From Rhinopithecus roxellana (lineage: Eukaryota; Chordata; Mammalia; Primates; Cercopithecidae), in NCBI RefSeq assembly GCF_007565055.1, contig NC_044568.1, positions 40,389,156 through 40,453,155 of the forward strand: a DNA stretch of 64,000 nucleotides, written 5' to 3'. The notes below the pieces were generated by a model that saw nothing but the letters and a program-made list of their open reading frames with translations, had not been told where the DNA came from and made no database searches. Shown here piece after piece: positions 45,797 through 57,670 of the stretch. Numbering within the stretch: the stretch's first letter is position 1; every line of letters begins with the position of its first letter. Made by a program: the position numbers and the translations under genes.

Positions 45797-45920
45797 AGCT
45801 GGGTGTGGTGGCACACACTGGCAGCTCCAGCTACTTTGGAGGCTGTGGCGCAAAGATTGCTTCAGCCCAAGAGTTTGAGTCCAGCCTGGGCAACAAAACA
45901 TGACTTCTATCTATAAAAAA
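45797..45920 (+). mobile_element. Free Alu monomer (FLAM/FRAM-like)
   Basis: GCTGGGTGTGGTGGCACACA, CAGCTACTTTGGAGGCTGTG, GAGTCCAGCCTGGGCAACAA, A-tail. A single 7SL-derived monomer. Confidence 0.8.
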
Positions 45921-46012
45921 AAATACTTTTTTAATTTTTAAAAAAGAGCAGAAAGCAGTAAGAAATAGCCAGGGGGGCACCAGAATGGAAAAGTGTTGAA
46001 GAATTGGTAAAA

Positions 46013-46140
46013 TCTGTAGTCCCGGCTACTTGGCAGGCTGAGATGGGCGGATCACCTGAGGCCAGGAGTTCAAACGCAGCCTGGGCAATATAGTCAAACT
46101 CCATTTCTAAAGAAAATTAAAACTAAAAGAAAAAAAGAAT
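46013..46140 (+). mobile_element. Second Alu monomer-like piece
   Basis: CTGTAGTCCCGGCTACTTGG, GCTGAGATGGGCGGATCACC, GCCTGGGCAATATAGTCAAA, A-rich tail. It lies 90 bp from the first monomer; the combination of wordings suggests a deleted Alu or an old monomer. Confidence 0.75.
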
Positions 46141-46362
46141 TAATTAAAAAACTTCTTACTGAAGGGAGCAGATGAGAAGATCTGATAACTAGAGTTGTAC
46201 TTCATCTTGAAAAACCTTCCTCTCTCCAATTCAGTACCAGACTCTTTGGCACTTGGCTTCTCTATTACTCTAGGATGTGCAGTTAACACAAGCTTCCTCA
46301 CAAAATCCTCATTTCATGAAGAAATGTAAGTGAACATCAGTTCTTTCCAGTCTTATAATGTT

Positions 46363-46455
46363 ATATGGCCATTAGATATATCTCTCAAATGCTCAATAAT
46401 TATATGCTCAATAATATATATCTCAAATGCTCAATAATTCTCTCTTTACAATCAC
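46363..46455 (+). repeat. Dispersed duplication, copy B, expanded
   Basis: Carries the same 53-bp unit as 45181-45233, but its middle is duplicated: CTCAAATGCTCAATAAT occurs twice, with TATATGCTCAATAATATATA between. It ends CTCTCTTTACAATCAC as copy A does. Confidence 0.92.
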
Positions 46456-46850
46456 CAGACTTTATGTCATCAAACTGTAACATCGCAAGACTGCCTTTTA
46501 TGACCAGGACATTAACAAATATTTATACAATTACATGCAATGCCCAAGCATGCTGATGTACAGTGTATATGAAAATTCGTATGTTCTCAGTGAAAAGGAA
46601 AATTATTTGTTTCCTTCACAGAAATTTCGTTTGTAAACATTAATCCAAAAACTGTAACTGATTTTAGGTGTAGGTGTAAAGATTTCGTTAAGAAGGTTTG
46701 TCTATAAAATGCTAATAGTAAAAGATTAGTAAAATAAATTTTAGTATAATGGAATTCTATAGATTCAGTAAAAGTGGTATTATAAAAGCACGTTATTAGC
46801 CTAGGAATATGAAAAATGAAGTGCTAAGTGATAACAAAAATTAGCACCCA

Positions 46851-47169
46851 GGCCAGGCACGGTGGCTCATGCCTGTAATCCCAGCACTTTGGGAGGCCGA
46901 GGTGGGCGGATCACGAAATCAGGAGATCGAGACCATCCTGGCTAACACAGTGAAACCCCATCTCTACTTAAAAAAAAAAAAAAAATACAAAACTTATCTG
47001 GACATGGTGGCGGGTGCCTGTAGTCCCAGCTACTCAAGAGGCTGAGGCAAGAGAATGGTGTGAATCCAGGAGGCGGAGCTTGCAGTGAGCCGAGACCAGG
47101 CCACTGCACTCCAGCCTGGGCGACAGCGTGAGACTCTGTCTCAAAAAAAAAAAAAAAAAAAAAAAAAAA
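46851..47169 (+). mobile_element. AluY SINE with long A-runs
   Basis: GGCCAGGCACGGTGGCTCAT to CTGGGCGACAGCGTGAGACT. The middle linker holds A16 (46970-46985) and the tail A27 (47143-47169). GCGGAGCTTGCAGTGAGCCG wording is AluY. Confidence 0.95.
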
Positions 47170-48174
47170 TATGGGTTCTTTTTTGTTAAAAATTAAGATG
47201 TTTATTTTAAATATCTGTATGTATAATCTAGATAGGAACTGAGACCAACACATTAGAAGTAGTTCTCTCTTAGTGGTGAAATTGCAAGTGATTTCATTTT
47301 CTTGTGTTTTGCATGTCTGAATTTTCTAAATTTCTTCTTTAAACATGTTTAACTTGTGTAATCAAAACAAATTGAAGTTTAAAAATATGAAAGCAGTGAT
47401 TGTCCCTAGGTGTTTCAGATTTTGTTTTACACTTACTTCTCTATAATAAGCAAGTATTACTTTTATAATTGAAAAATAAATTGTATTTTTTAAAACAGCA
47501 TAGATATAATGTAAAATGAAAGAATAAGTTTGATTCCACAAGAGACTTCATCAGGATTATAAACTGCTTTTGCTAGATCTTGCACGAACCATTTTGCTGT
47601 TAAAACGTACCACTGTAAATATAATTTTCTCCCCCAACATGCTACAACATAAGCTTGTTCGGTGGCAAGGATTTCCAGTTACTAATTGATCATTAGGGAC
47701 TTCATAATATACAAAGACAATTTACCTCTTTGGATATGAAAAATAAATTCCAAGCTGTGTTCCAGTAAATCTACTATCACTAGCATTGCTGCCAGAAATT
47801 GCCATTTGCCATCCTCATTGGATAAACCATTCTCTCTAGAAAACCAGAGGTTTGATGGGAATTAAAAAATTGTCAGTATATCTAATTATATTATTGCTAA
47901 CATAGAGAATACATTTTCTATGTGGCAACACACAATGTGAAAGTTATAAGCAGAAAATAATTAAGCATTTAATTAGCAAGAAAGTAATATTTGTTGATAG
48001 CTACAAGAGTACTTTTAGTGTCATAAGACCAGAGCTTCCTACTAAATATGCTTTGTAGAACTTTCAGTTCCTTACCATGGTTTAAATAAAGGGTTTTACT
48101 TATTTACTTATTTTCTTTATATAGGCATCAAAAAATTCCAGCATTGTATCTGCACTAAATACATCTACATTTTT
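47170..48174. other. Anonymous AT-rich sequence
   Basis: No family recognised. Confidence 0.5.
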
Positions 48175-48435
48175 AAATACGTCCTGAGGATCTAATATAC
48201 AGCATGGTGACTATAGTTAATAACACGTATTGCATACTTGAAATTTTCTAAGACAACAGATCTGAAGTGTCCTCACTCCAACACACATACACACATATCA
48301 TAAACGATAGCTATGTGTATATGATGTTAATTTAATTATGAAAACCATTATATAATGTGCATATATATCAAATCATGTTGTACATCTTGAATACGTAATT
48401 TTTATTTGTCTCAATAAAGCTAGAAAAAAATAATA
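48175..48435 (+). mobile_element. L1 3' end, 5' truncated
   Basis: GGATCTAATATACAGCATGG, TGACTATAGTTAATAACACG, ATCATGTTGTACATCTTGAA, CAATAAAGCTAGAAAAAAAT: the L1MA/MB-type 3'UTR with poly-A signal and short tail. Confidence 0.88.
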
Positions 48436-49585
48436 ATTTTTCCTCACAGAACCTCACAGATTTCTCCTCTCCACGTGTGTTTTTTCCAAACTCCATGTTT
48501 CATGGATTCAGTTCCCTCCCAGTTAATTTCGATGTCTGCATTTGATTAAGTTTCATTAAAAGATACTTTTCAATAGACTAAGGTCATGGATTTGAGTCCC
48601 CAAAGCCAGTTAGTACTGCTTTATTTAAGGCTAACAGACTAGCCTTCTAGTCATGGCCATCTATTTCACAAATAATGATGGTGACCAAGGAACTAAAAGT
48701 ATAGATGAATCACAAGTAGCTTTTCCCAACTTACGAATAGTAGCATATCACCTTCAACATAGCAGTCATGCATTCATTCAGCAAATACTGAGACCTAGTA
48801 TGTGCCACAGACTCTTAGAATTTCTAGAAATACACAAGTGAACACAACAATGTCACTGCCTTCATGGAGCTCACATTTTGGAATTGGTTTTACATGTTGT
48901 AAAAACTCCAATTGTCAGAATCCTTAACTCAAGCCCCAAGACAAGAATTTTCTAGCTGCTCAGTTGATTCTTAGAGGACTTTTATGGTATCTCAGTGGTA
49001 TCCAAAACATAAGGGTCTATTGCACTACTTTCTATTCTGCAGCAATCAATTCTCTAAGAGATTACCTGCTTTAAACAGAGGAGTTATATTTAGGGTTCAA
49101 CATATTAGAGTTTATTAGATTTCATTTACCCATTGCATTCCATAAAAGGGAAAAATGCAGTGTAGGGAAAGAGCTAAGACCCCAATGACAAAGTTTCAGA
49201 CTCAAAGACTCAGCTGTCACTCAGGCCACAGAGTATCAGTGTTTTCTAAACTACAGAGCCCCTTGCAGGATACAACCCTACAACTGCACAGAATAAGTAA
49301 GAACTGGATTCCAGAGACTCAACATCTAACACACCCCAGCAGAGTGCCCAGACACTTAATGCATTCATGAAGATGGCCCACTGTAATCCACACAAAAGGA
49401 CACCTTGAATTCCACTCAATGATCCTGTGATGCACAGAAGCTTGCTATCATTATTATTTATTTTATCTCTGTAGGGAACATCTCTTATGCATTGCTTCAA
49501 ATCATATCCACTTCATCTCTTTTCCCAATCACTAACACTGCAAGCAGATTCATGCAGGTACAGCCCAACAGCACGTTTTTCATTG
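48436..49585. other. Mostly anonymous; L2-like scrap
   Basis: 48770-48890 (GCATTCATTCAGCAAATACT, CCTTCATGGAGCTCACATTT) resembles an L2 3' region. The rest is unassigned. Confidence 0.5.
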
Positions 49586-49956
49586 ACATGGTTTGGCTGT
49601 GTCCCCACCCAAATCTCATCTTGTAGTTCCCATAATCCTCATGTGTCATGGGAGGGACCTAATGGGAGGTAATTAAGTCATGGGGGTGGTTCTTACCCCC
49701 ATGCTGCTGTTCTCATGATAGTGAGTGAGTTCTCACAAGATCTGACGTTTTTATAAGGGGCTTCCCCCTACCCTTCACTCGTCACTTCTTGTTGCCACCA
49801 TGTTAAGAAGGACGTGTTTGCTTCCCCTTCCGCCATGACTGTAAGTTTTCTGAGGCCTCCCCAGCCACACTGAACAATTAAACCAAACCTCTTTCCTTAA
49901 TAAATTACCCAGTCTTGGGTATGTCTTTATTAGCAGCATGAGAATGGACTAATACA
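49586..49956 (+). mobile_element. THE1 LTR (ERVL-MaLR), complete solo
   Basis: TGACATGGTTTGGCTGTGTC, GGGAGGGACCTAATGGGAGG, TAGTGAGTGAGTTCTCACAA, TTTTTATAAGGGGCTTCCCC, CTTCCCCTTCCGCCATGACT, AAATTACCCAGTCTTGGGTA, ending GGACTAATACA. About 370 bp, the normal THE1 LTR length and the least diverged MaLR in the window. No internal sequence flanks it. Confidence 0.95.
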
Positions 49957-51319
49957 CTTATCCTTTTCCAAGGATCTCTAATGCAGTGCTTGACCCTTGT
50001 ATGGGAGCAACCTGGAATGCATGAACTAAAAAGGCCTGTGGGGAAACCCTTAAACTCTTGATCAGTGGAGGACAGGAGCTTATGGGTGAATGGTCCTCCC
50101 TGCTCCCCACTACCACAGACAGTTCTGAATTTTGAGGCACTCATTAAGAATTTCAGAAGATCCCATCAAACCAGACATCCATATCCTTGGCCAAGTGGTT
50201 ACACATTCTTGTATTGACTACTCATTTCCTGTTCCACTACCTGGGTCCTTCCCACCTGCTATCTGGGATCACATTCCCACATTAACAACCTGAAAATTAG
50301 CCTTTGATTTGGGCTCTGATTGGGAGGTGTGGTAATTTCTCCACTGTCTTAAAAGAACTTGATGTACAGAGAACATAGGCAACACCATCAAGCAGACCTG
50401 GGTTCCAACCTTAGTTTACAATTTGTTAGTGGCATGTCTTTGCACAAGGTTCATAATCTAGGCCTCTTAAAGAAGTGTGAAGATGACACGGGGTAACAGA
50501 GTTGTTAGCTTCTAAAATTCCACACCCACCCTCCCACAATCAAAAACATTCACTTTCAGCATGTTGTAGACTCCCTAGAGATAATGAAGCAGAAATTCAC
50601 CACAGTAGAAATGAAAGCATACAAGTTAAACAAAATATTCTTCTGTACACAATGCTTTCTCTTTAGTCCCAGAAGTTTACTTGCTTATTTTGCAGCCTTT
50701 GCCCCTTTAGAATTACATATTCCTACCTAAAATACTTTGCAAATGATGTTAGTTCCACGCTTACTTACTCTTAAGAACATAAGGACTCTGAAAACCATGT
50801 CCTTTTAACTTTTCAACGAAATATATGAACCTGGCGATAATACTTTAAAGAAGGTGAATGAGAAGTAACAATGGTTTGGAAGATATGGTTTGAGAAGAAC
50901 ACGTTGAGAAGGTTTGAGCAGAAACCTTGGAGCAGCACGATCAGGGGAAAAATAGGATTACTGAGAGGCACTGAGGCCCCAGCTGCGACTTGCTTGCAGG
51001 CGAATTCTGGTGAAAATTCTGGCAAAGTCCTGAACATTTGCCTTTTCTGATTCTACCAGGTACTTCTCACTGGCTTCCTATTCTTGCCCCTTTCAAAAAT
51101 AGCATTTATTACATGAAAATCTGATTGTTTTCTAGACTATATTATTCACCATTTTTAAAAAAACATATGGACCTTTTTCCAGAAAATAATAGGTGCTCAA
51201 CTATCCAATATTTTCATATGCTTTCAAGGACCCATTTACCCCCAGATTACGATCTCTGCATCTGACTGTGAGCCCCTTCAGGAGAGAAAGGCTCAAATCA
51301 CATAAAACTCTCTATCTCT
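49957..51319. other. Mostly anonymous; one MIR
   Basis: A MIR (plus) lies at about 50370-50510: AGCAGACCTGGGTTCCAACC, GTTAGTGGCATGTCTTTGCA. Otherwise nothing is recognised. Confidence 0.55.
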
Positions 51320-51621
51320 AGGCTAAGCACAGTGGCTCATGTCTGTAATCTCAGCACTTTGGGAGGCTAAGGTGAGCAGATCACTTGAGCCCAGGAGTTC
51401 AAGACCATCCTGGGCAACATGGCGAAGTCCCATCTCTACAAAAAATACAAAAATTAGTTGGGTGTGGTGGCGCATGTCTATAGTACCAGCAACTCAGGAG
51501 GCTGAGGTGGGAGGATTGCTTGAGCCCGGAGGCAGTGATTGCACTGAGCCATGATCACACCACTGCATTACAGCCTGGGTGACAGAGTGAGACCCTATCT
51601 GAAACATAAATAAATAAATGA
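51320..51621 (+). mobile_element. AluJ-like SINE, full length
   Basis: GGCTAAGCACAGTGGCTCAT, CACTTGAGCCCAGGAGTTCA, GGGAGGATTGCTTGAGCCCG, tail ACATAAATAAATAAATGAAA. Confidence 0.94.
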
Positions 51622-53781
51622 AATCCTGTCTCTGATGCACAGTTCCAGATATATAAGAACTATTCAAAAAACATTATTGATATACATATTGAAGAAATAT
51701 TTTCAACTTGGACAAAAGAACTGAACGAATCAGACAAAAACTGAGGTTTGGCAGAGCAGAAGTAATGAATAAACAAAGGGATGAGGATGTGTTGAGATGA
51801 AGTGGTTTTGGTTGTGTGAAAAGGCAGATAAATGATGCAAAGGAAAAGACTGATGTTCTGAGGAGATTATAAACTAGGTCAGTGTAATAGTGGAAAAGAC
51901 TAGGGAATATGGTGGTCAGAGAAAGCAACCTCTGCCACTAAAGATATTTTGACTTATTGTCACTGACTGTCAGTAAGACAAGGAAGTTTTGTGTAGTGAG
52001 TAGACTCTTCGTACATAAATATAAATGTATACTGATGAAACCATTATGGAGCCTTTCTATAGAATGAATAGATCAATCAATTTCATTTAACTTACATGAC
52101 TTCAAATGAAAAAAAAAAGAATAGGAACAGAGGTAAGAATTTCCCACTCTATGATGATTTATCAAGTCATTCCTACTGAAGTCTCATCTTAATTATTTTC
52201 TTCAGTTTGCAAAGTTGCTACCAGAAAAGTAACTGTGTGATGGATTTTGCTTCTGTGAAATAATTAATTAGCTCCCCAAAACACAGAACACCAAAAATCC
52301 AGATATGGCCAACCATCCATCTACCCATCTATCAATCCATCCATCCATCCATTCATCTACCCTTCTGTCATTTGACCAGTTATACTTTGAACATGCATTG
52401 TTTACCAATATATACCAGAGTCTTGTACATAGAAGTGGCTATAAATCACTTATCAACTGAGCATCATGCTAACATTATTTACAAAGATGAACAAGGTATC
52501 ATCCAAAGCATTAAAGACCTCTCAATTTAGAAGAGAGAGTTGGAAATATAAACAAATAGCTAGGATACATTCAGAACAAGGATGCATAGGTGGGGATATA
52601 TAACTGTCTTTTTAAAATTATTTTGATTATTAAGATTATGTAAATTCAGATTAATTGGGGCAAATATAGAGATATTGGCAAGAATGGTAAACACTTACAA
52701 ACAATATAATAACCAAGTTAGACTAAATTTTAAAAGTAATTTTTACACTTCTGTCCAGTTTAAGGATTCCCTATAATATTGATCGTCTTCTCCATCATTT
52801 CTTGATTCTGACATTTTCTAATGGGGTTAAACAAATCGCAGACTTCATTTCTTGACAGGACATGCTGTGCTGTGTCCTGAATCAGCACTTCAAATGCTAG
52901 TCAAGGTTTCATATCAACAACAGCCCTCCCCACTTGTATCTGTGGGTGACTGAGAATGAGTCTTTTTAACAACTTGCAAGGAATCATTTTTTAAGAAGTA
53001 AAAAAGACTAAAAATAAAATAAATTTATGACCTTGGCTTTCCAACTTTTATCTGCACACTTCTTGTTCAAACCATGTCTCCTGGGTCTCTCTTTGCACAG
53101 AGAAAAATATTTCTTTTCTCTGTGTGACTAGGAAGTCTGCATTTCTCTCCACTCCCAGCACCAGTAAAATGTCAACCTATGACCAACAGAGAGAATAGAT
53201 CACGAAGAAATCGGTTATTTTTCCACATGGCATGTTTCCCCATGATGTCTTTTTCCTGGTCTGGAAGAAATGTTTTCATGACAATCGAGTCACTAATGTT
53301 CACTCCTCACCAGCTGATGTGCTTGCGTCCCAACTGATGAGCTGGATATTGTGTTAAAATTATTTTACCAAGACTGGATAATCTTCTGAGATTATTTGTC
53401 CATTTATTTTTTAGAAACTGGCTCATTGGCAGAAACTTGTTAAATGGGTCTTTTTCCTGGTCCTTTAAAATCATCATCCCAACTAAACAGAACAAGCTTA
53501 AGACAACATTAGACAGTCATGTTATGGGAAATAAAATATAAATTGGAAATTTATTTCCCCATCGAGGACATTTAGTTGCTTTGAGGGCAGAACTAAATTT
53601 CTTTTCTTTCCCTCCTCATGTACCTATTACTGCATAGTCCAGCAGTGGTGTACATTCAACAAATGTGAGACAGCCCATCATCCAAGCATCTCCAAACATG
53701 ATTATGTTTAGAAATGGGTTACGTTTAGAGATGGTATGTTAAGGTTAGGTTGAGGCAGAATCAACCTCATAGTAATGGAAT
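51622..53781. other. Anonymous AT-rich; CCAT microsatellite
   Basis: A CCAT/CTAC-type tandem run lies at 52311-52365 (ATCCATCCATCCATCCATTC). No repeat family or exon is recognised in the remaining 2 kb. Confidence 0.5.
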
Positions 53782-53794
53782 AATCTTCTTATTC

Positions 53795-54084
53795 TTTTTT
53801 TTTTTTTTTTTTTCCAAGACAGAGTCTGTTCTGTTGCCCAGAGGCTGGAGTGCCATGGCGCGATCTCAGCTCACTGCAACCTCTGCCTCCCAGGTTCAAG
53901 CAATTTTCCTGCCTCAGCCTCCCGAGTAGCTGGATTACAGGCGTGCGCCACCACCTCCAGCTAGTTTTTGTATTTTTGGTCGAGTCAGGGTCCAGGCTGG
54001 GCTCAAACTCCTGACCTCAGTGATCTGCCCGCCTGGGCCTACCAAAGTGCTGAGATTACAGGCACAAGCCACCGCAACCAGCCT
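53795..54084 (-). mobile_element. AluS SINE with target-site duplication
   Basis: T20 tail, CAAGACAGAGTCTGTTCTGT, ending GCCACCGCAACCAGCCT. AATCTTCTTATTC (53782-53794) and AATATTCTTATTC (54085-54097) flank it. A deletion of about 20 bp removes part of the left monomer near 53985. Confidence 0.95.
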
Positions 54085-54097
54085 AATATTCTTATTC

Positions 54098-54864
54098 CTA
54101 AAAAAAAAAAAAGTCCCTCCATAAAAAAAGGTAAGAAATTTGCAATGCAGTTTAACAAAGTGCATATAACATATAGCAGTGCATATAACAAAGACCAGAA
54201 AGAAATTTACTAAAATATTCACCACTGTTATGTCTAGTGGTGGAAATATAGGAGTGTTTCTTCTGATTTTTATCAGTTTAAATTTTTTGTTAACTGCATG
54301 CAGTTTTCTACTGAGTTCAAGGCACTATACTAGTTGCCAGGGTGAGAAAGATGAATGAATTTCCTTCATATTCAGAACCATGAAAAAAAGAGGTGAACTA
54401 GGCAGAAAACAACTTACTAAAGGCTTATCTACCCTGACATTCATATCAATTGGTATTATGACTGTACTCTGTGATATACTCTGTGATACTATGAAGTTCA
54501 GATGGGGCTTGGGGAAGGGTGAACAAACCCTTTCTCCTTCTCTAAAGACAAATCTGACCTTAGGGTAACTTTCTTGCTCTTTGCCCTGAAAACTTGATAA
54601 AGGTAGGATCTCATTTGTATTACTAGGCAACATTATTCACGGATAGAAAGGCCCATGCTAGAGAAATTGTCACCTGACCTGGAAAAGTGTGAATGAAGCA
54701 CAAATGCCTGGTGGGAAGCCATGGCTCTAGGATTCCCTGAATATGGGGGCTCGTAACAGGTAATATCCCTGTGGGGACCTAGAAGCCATGCCCAGGCCTA
54801 TTATAAGAGATATTGGTCTCTATGTGGCATAATATTTCTATGCCAGGGCAACTATTGCACCTGT
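54098..54864. other. Anonymous sequence
   Basis: A12 run at 54099-54111; nothing else recognised. Confidence 0.5.
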
Positions 54865-54875
54865 CTAATATGAGT

Positions 54876-55167
54876 CTTTTTTTAATGAGGCAGGGTCTCA
54901 CTCTATTGCCTAGGCTGGAGTGCAGTGGCATGATCTTGGATCACTGCAGCCTTGACCTCCTAGGCTCAAGTGATCCTCCCACCTCAGCCTCCAGAGTAGC
55001 TGGGAGTACAGGCATGCGCCACCACACCCAGCTAATTTTTGTATTTTTTGTAGAAATGGGGCTTCACCATGTTGCCCAGGCTGGTCTTGAACTCCTAGGC
55101 TCAAGTGATCCACCCACGTCAGCCTCCCAAAGTCCTGGGACTACAGACATGAGCCACCATGCCCAAC
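54876..55167 (-). mobile_element. AluJ-like SINE
   Basis: ATGAGGCAGGGTCTCACTCT, TGCAGCCTTGACCTCCTAGG, ending CACCATGCCCAACC. CTAATATGAGT (54865-54875) and CTAACCTGAGT (55168-55178) are probable target-site duplications. Confidence 0.94.
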
Positions 55168-55178
55168 CTAACCTGAGT

Positions 55179-56528
55179 TGTATTTTCTTACACTTAAGCT
55201 CTCATGGGGGGATGAGGTGGGGGCAGTGCAAGGGAGAACAGACGGTGTTTTGCTATAAGGATTATTCCGTTTGAAAAGAAATGCCTAACACAGCCCAAGT
55301 GGCGTTTTATGTTTCTGGCCCAATAGCCATCTGACTAAACTGGTACCAGCTATTACCTATTCAGGTCTTGTGAATCTGAACATCTTGTTAAGGAGACCCT
55401 ATACTAGGAGTTGCGGAAAGTATGAAGAGGATAGCCAGTTTTAGAAGAGTTGAAACCAGTTACTCAACTATTTCTTCACCAGAAAACACACAAGCACGAT
55501 TCCTCAAGAGCTCCCTGAGGGAATATTACTATAGTTTCCACAACTACATTCTTCATTTTAGCCAACCCTGTAGTGGGTGGGCTGGGGTGTGTGCTTGTTG
55601 AGTGACACCCATGATGGACTCAAATCATTCTTTGGGGGTGAAAGATGATATTTTATAGTAAATGTGTAAGTGCAGTATTAAAGAAGTTTTTTGCAGTAGT
55701 ACTGCAAATAGAAATTTTGATCTAATACATTATCATTGTCAGAGTGATTTTCTTGCTAAATTAAGAAACCTATGGGTCATACATGAAATACAACTGGTTG
55801 GAGTACAAATGTAATTTGACAGACGTGTTCCCTTGTGTGCTGGAGCTGGTTCATTACTAACTTGCAAGAGCCAACTGTTAAATTTTCAGGAATTTGGGGA
55901 GCAGACTGTTAAACACTACTGTGATTAAAATTTGAAGCATATGAAGTCACAATTAAATAAGTTATATTAAAACACAGATTATAAATACTCAAAAACATAC
56001 ACCCTCAGAAATGAAAAATTTATTCCCCAGCTGTTGGACATGCTAATGGTAGGCAGTCCTCAGACATCAGCTCCCTTTGGAGAATGCCTTGGTGGGAAGG
56101 AGCACCTTCACTCAAGGTCACGTTCAAGGCCAATTACTAATCAACACAAGTGCATAAATGTCTGGTGTCTTTGCCCCATGTGAGATCACTCTGAAGGATT
56201 ATCTAAGCTTCAGAGCTCCCCATAGGTAAGCTGAAGCTTTCACAAGGCTGTTCCAAGGCTCAACTTCTTCCGCACAATCCCCATTTTAGGAGGGCTCCCT
56301 GATAACTGCCTTGCACATCATTCTCCATCTGACAACACCCAACCAAAAATGTTTATTAGTCATCTATTATGTTTCAGGCACCAGATCATCACTGATTAGT
56401 AAGACATGGTCTTTGTTCACAAGAAGATTAAAATTTAGGAAAACAGAAATGTGTCTATTAAAATGCAAAGTAATAACAGATATGATGGGTAAACATTATG
56501 AAGGCCATATGACGTATTCCTAGCTGAA
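55179..56528. other. Anonymous sequence
   Basis: 56335-56450 (AATGTTTATTAGTCATCTAT, TTTCAGGCACCAGATCATCA) could be an L2 3' scrap. Nothing else. Confidence 0.45.
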
Positions 56529-56533
56529 TCTTT

Positions 56534-56541
<8 letters not shown>

Positions 56542-56564
<23 letters not shown>

Positions 56565-56847
56565 GGAGACGGAGTCTCGCTCTGTCGCCCAGGCTGGAGT
56601 GCAGTGGCCGGATCTCGGCTCACTGCAAGCTCCGCCCCCCGGGTTTACGCCATTCTCCTGCCTCAGCCTCCCGAGTAGCTGGGACTACAGGCACCCGCCA
56701 CCTCGCCCAGCTACTTTTTTGTATTTTTTAGTAGAGACGGGGTTTCACCGTATTAGCCAGGATGGTCTCGATCTCCTGACCTCGTGATCCGCCCATCTCG
56801 GCCTCCCAAAGTGCTGGGATTACAGGCTTGAGCCACCGCGCCCGGAC
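56542..56847 (-). mobile_element. AluY, Old World monkey YR-type
   Basis: Nearly undecayed Alu with T23 tail. Against the common AluY it has CCGGATCTC (for CGCGATCTC), GGGTTTACGCC (for GGGTTCACGCC), CACCTCGCCC (for CACCACGCCC), an extra T in GTATTTTTTAG, and GGCTTGAGCC (for GGCGTGAGCC). I recall this set as AluYR of cercopithecids. TCTTTGGAGAGTT flanks it exactly at 56529-56541 and 56848-56860. Confidence 0.93.
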
Positions 56848-56860
56848 TCTTTGGAGAGTT

Positions 56861-57554
56861 AAAAATGTATCTGTAAAGGAAGAGCTATCTACACTGCTTC
56901 CAATGGACAAGTAAGAGCTAACTAGCCCGGAAAAAAAAATAAAAACAAAGGCAGAAAGGTATTTCACAAAGAAGGAACAGCATGTTCAAAGAGCAGGATG
57001 ACTATGAAAGCACAATGACACTATAAAGAATGCAATTTTTTTCAATTGCTCACAAAATAGAGGTAGGAAAGAGGTGAAATGCCATGCAAAGATCGTTTTT
57101 TAAAAGACTTATTATGTTAAGGACATTGAACTTTATGCTCAAGAAAAGGAGGGGCACGGAAGGGTGATATACATTTGTATTTTGTAAATATCTCTGGGCC
57201 TACAATAGGGAAAGTAGATTAGGGAAGAAGGAAACAAGACAAGAAGGCTAGTAAGAGGCTGCCATAGTATTCTTGGCAGAAGATGTCAGTCTGAATCAAA
57301 GTTCAGACAATGAAGAGAGAAGAAGGAAAAGTGGAGATATTTTGAAGGTAGCATTGACAAGCCGTGAAGAGTCACTGAGAATGGGGTTGATAAAGAGAAA
57401 GGGATCAAGGGAAACCTCAAATTTTTCATGAGAAAATGGACAGAAGAGATAAAATATGACACTTAAGGCAGTGATTTTTATGTAAGTTCAATCTGCCCTG
57501 TTTGTGGGACACCCAAATAAATGTATGAAGTTAGTAGCTTGATGCAGAGTTTCA

Positions 57555-57556
<2 letters not shown>
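56861..57556. other. Anonymous, A/G-rich
   Basis: Nothing firm; the 56950-57450 wording could be an ancient LINE remnant. Confidence 0.45.
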
Positions 57557-57627
<71 letters not shown>

Positions 57628-57670
57628 CCTCGAGTGGCTAGAGAGAGAGAGAGAAACACCTCGAGTGGCT
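57557..57670. repeat. (TG)n(AG)n microsatellite plus 31-bp tandem duplication
   Basis: (TG)17 at 57557-57590 switches directly to (AG)n. Its end and the following unique AAACACCTCGAGTGGCT are duplicated: 57609-57639 equals 57640-57670. Confidence 0.95.

Noticed and set aside
52311..52365. CCAT run as a functional element
   Set aside because: Ordinary imperfect tetranucleotide microsatellite.
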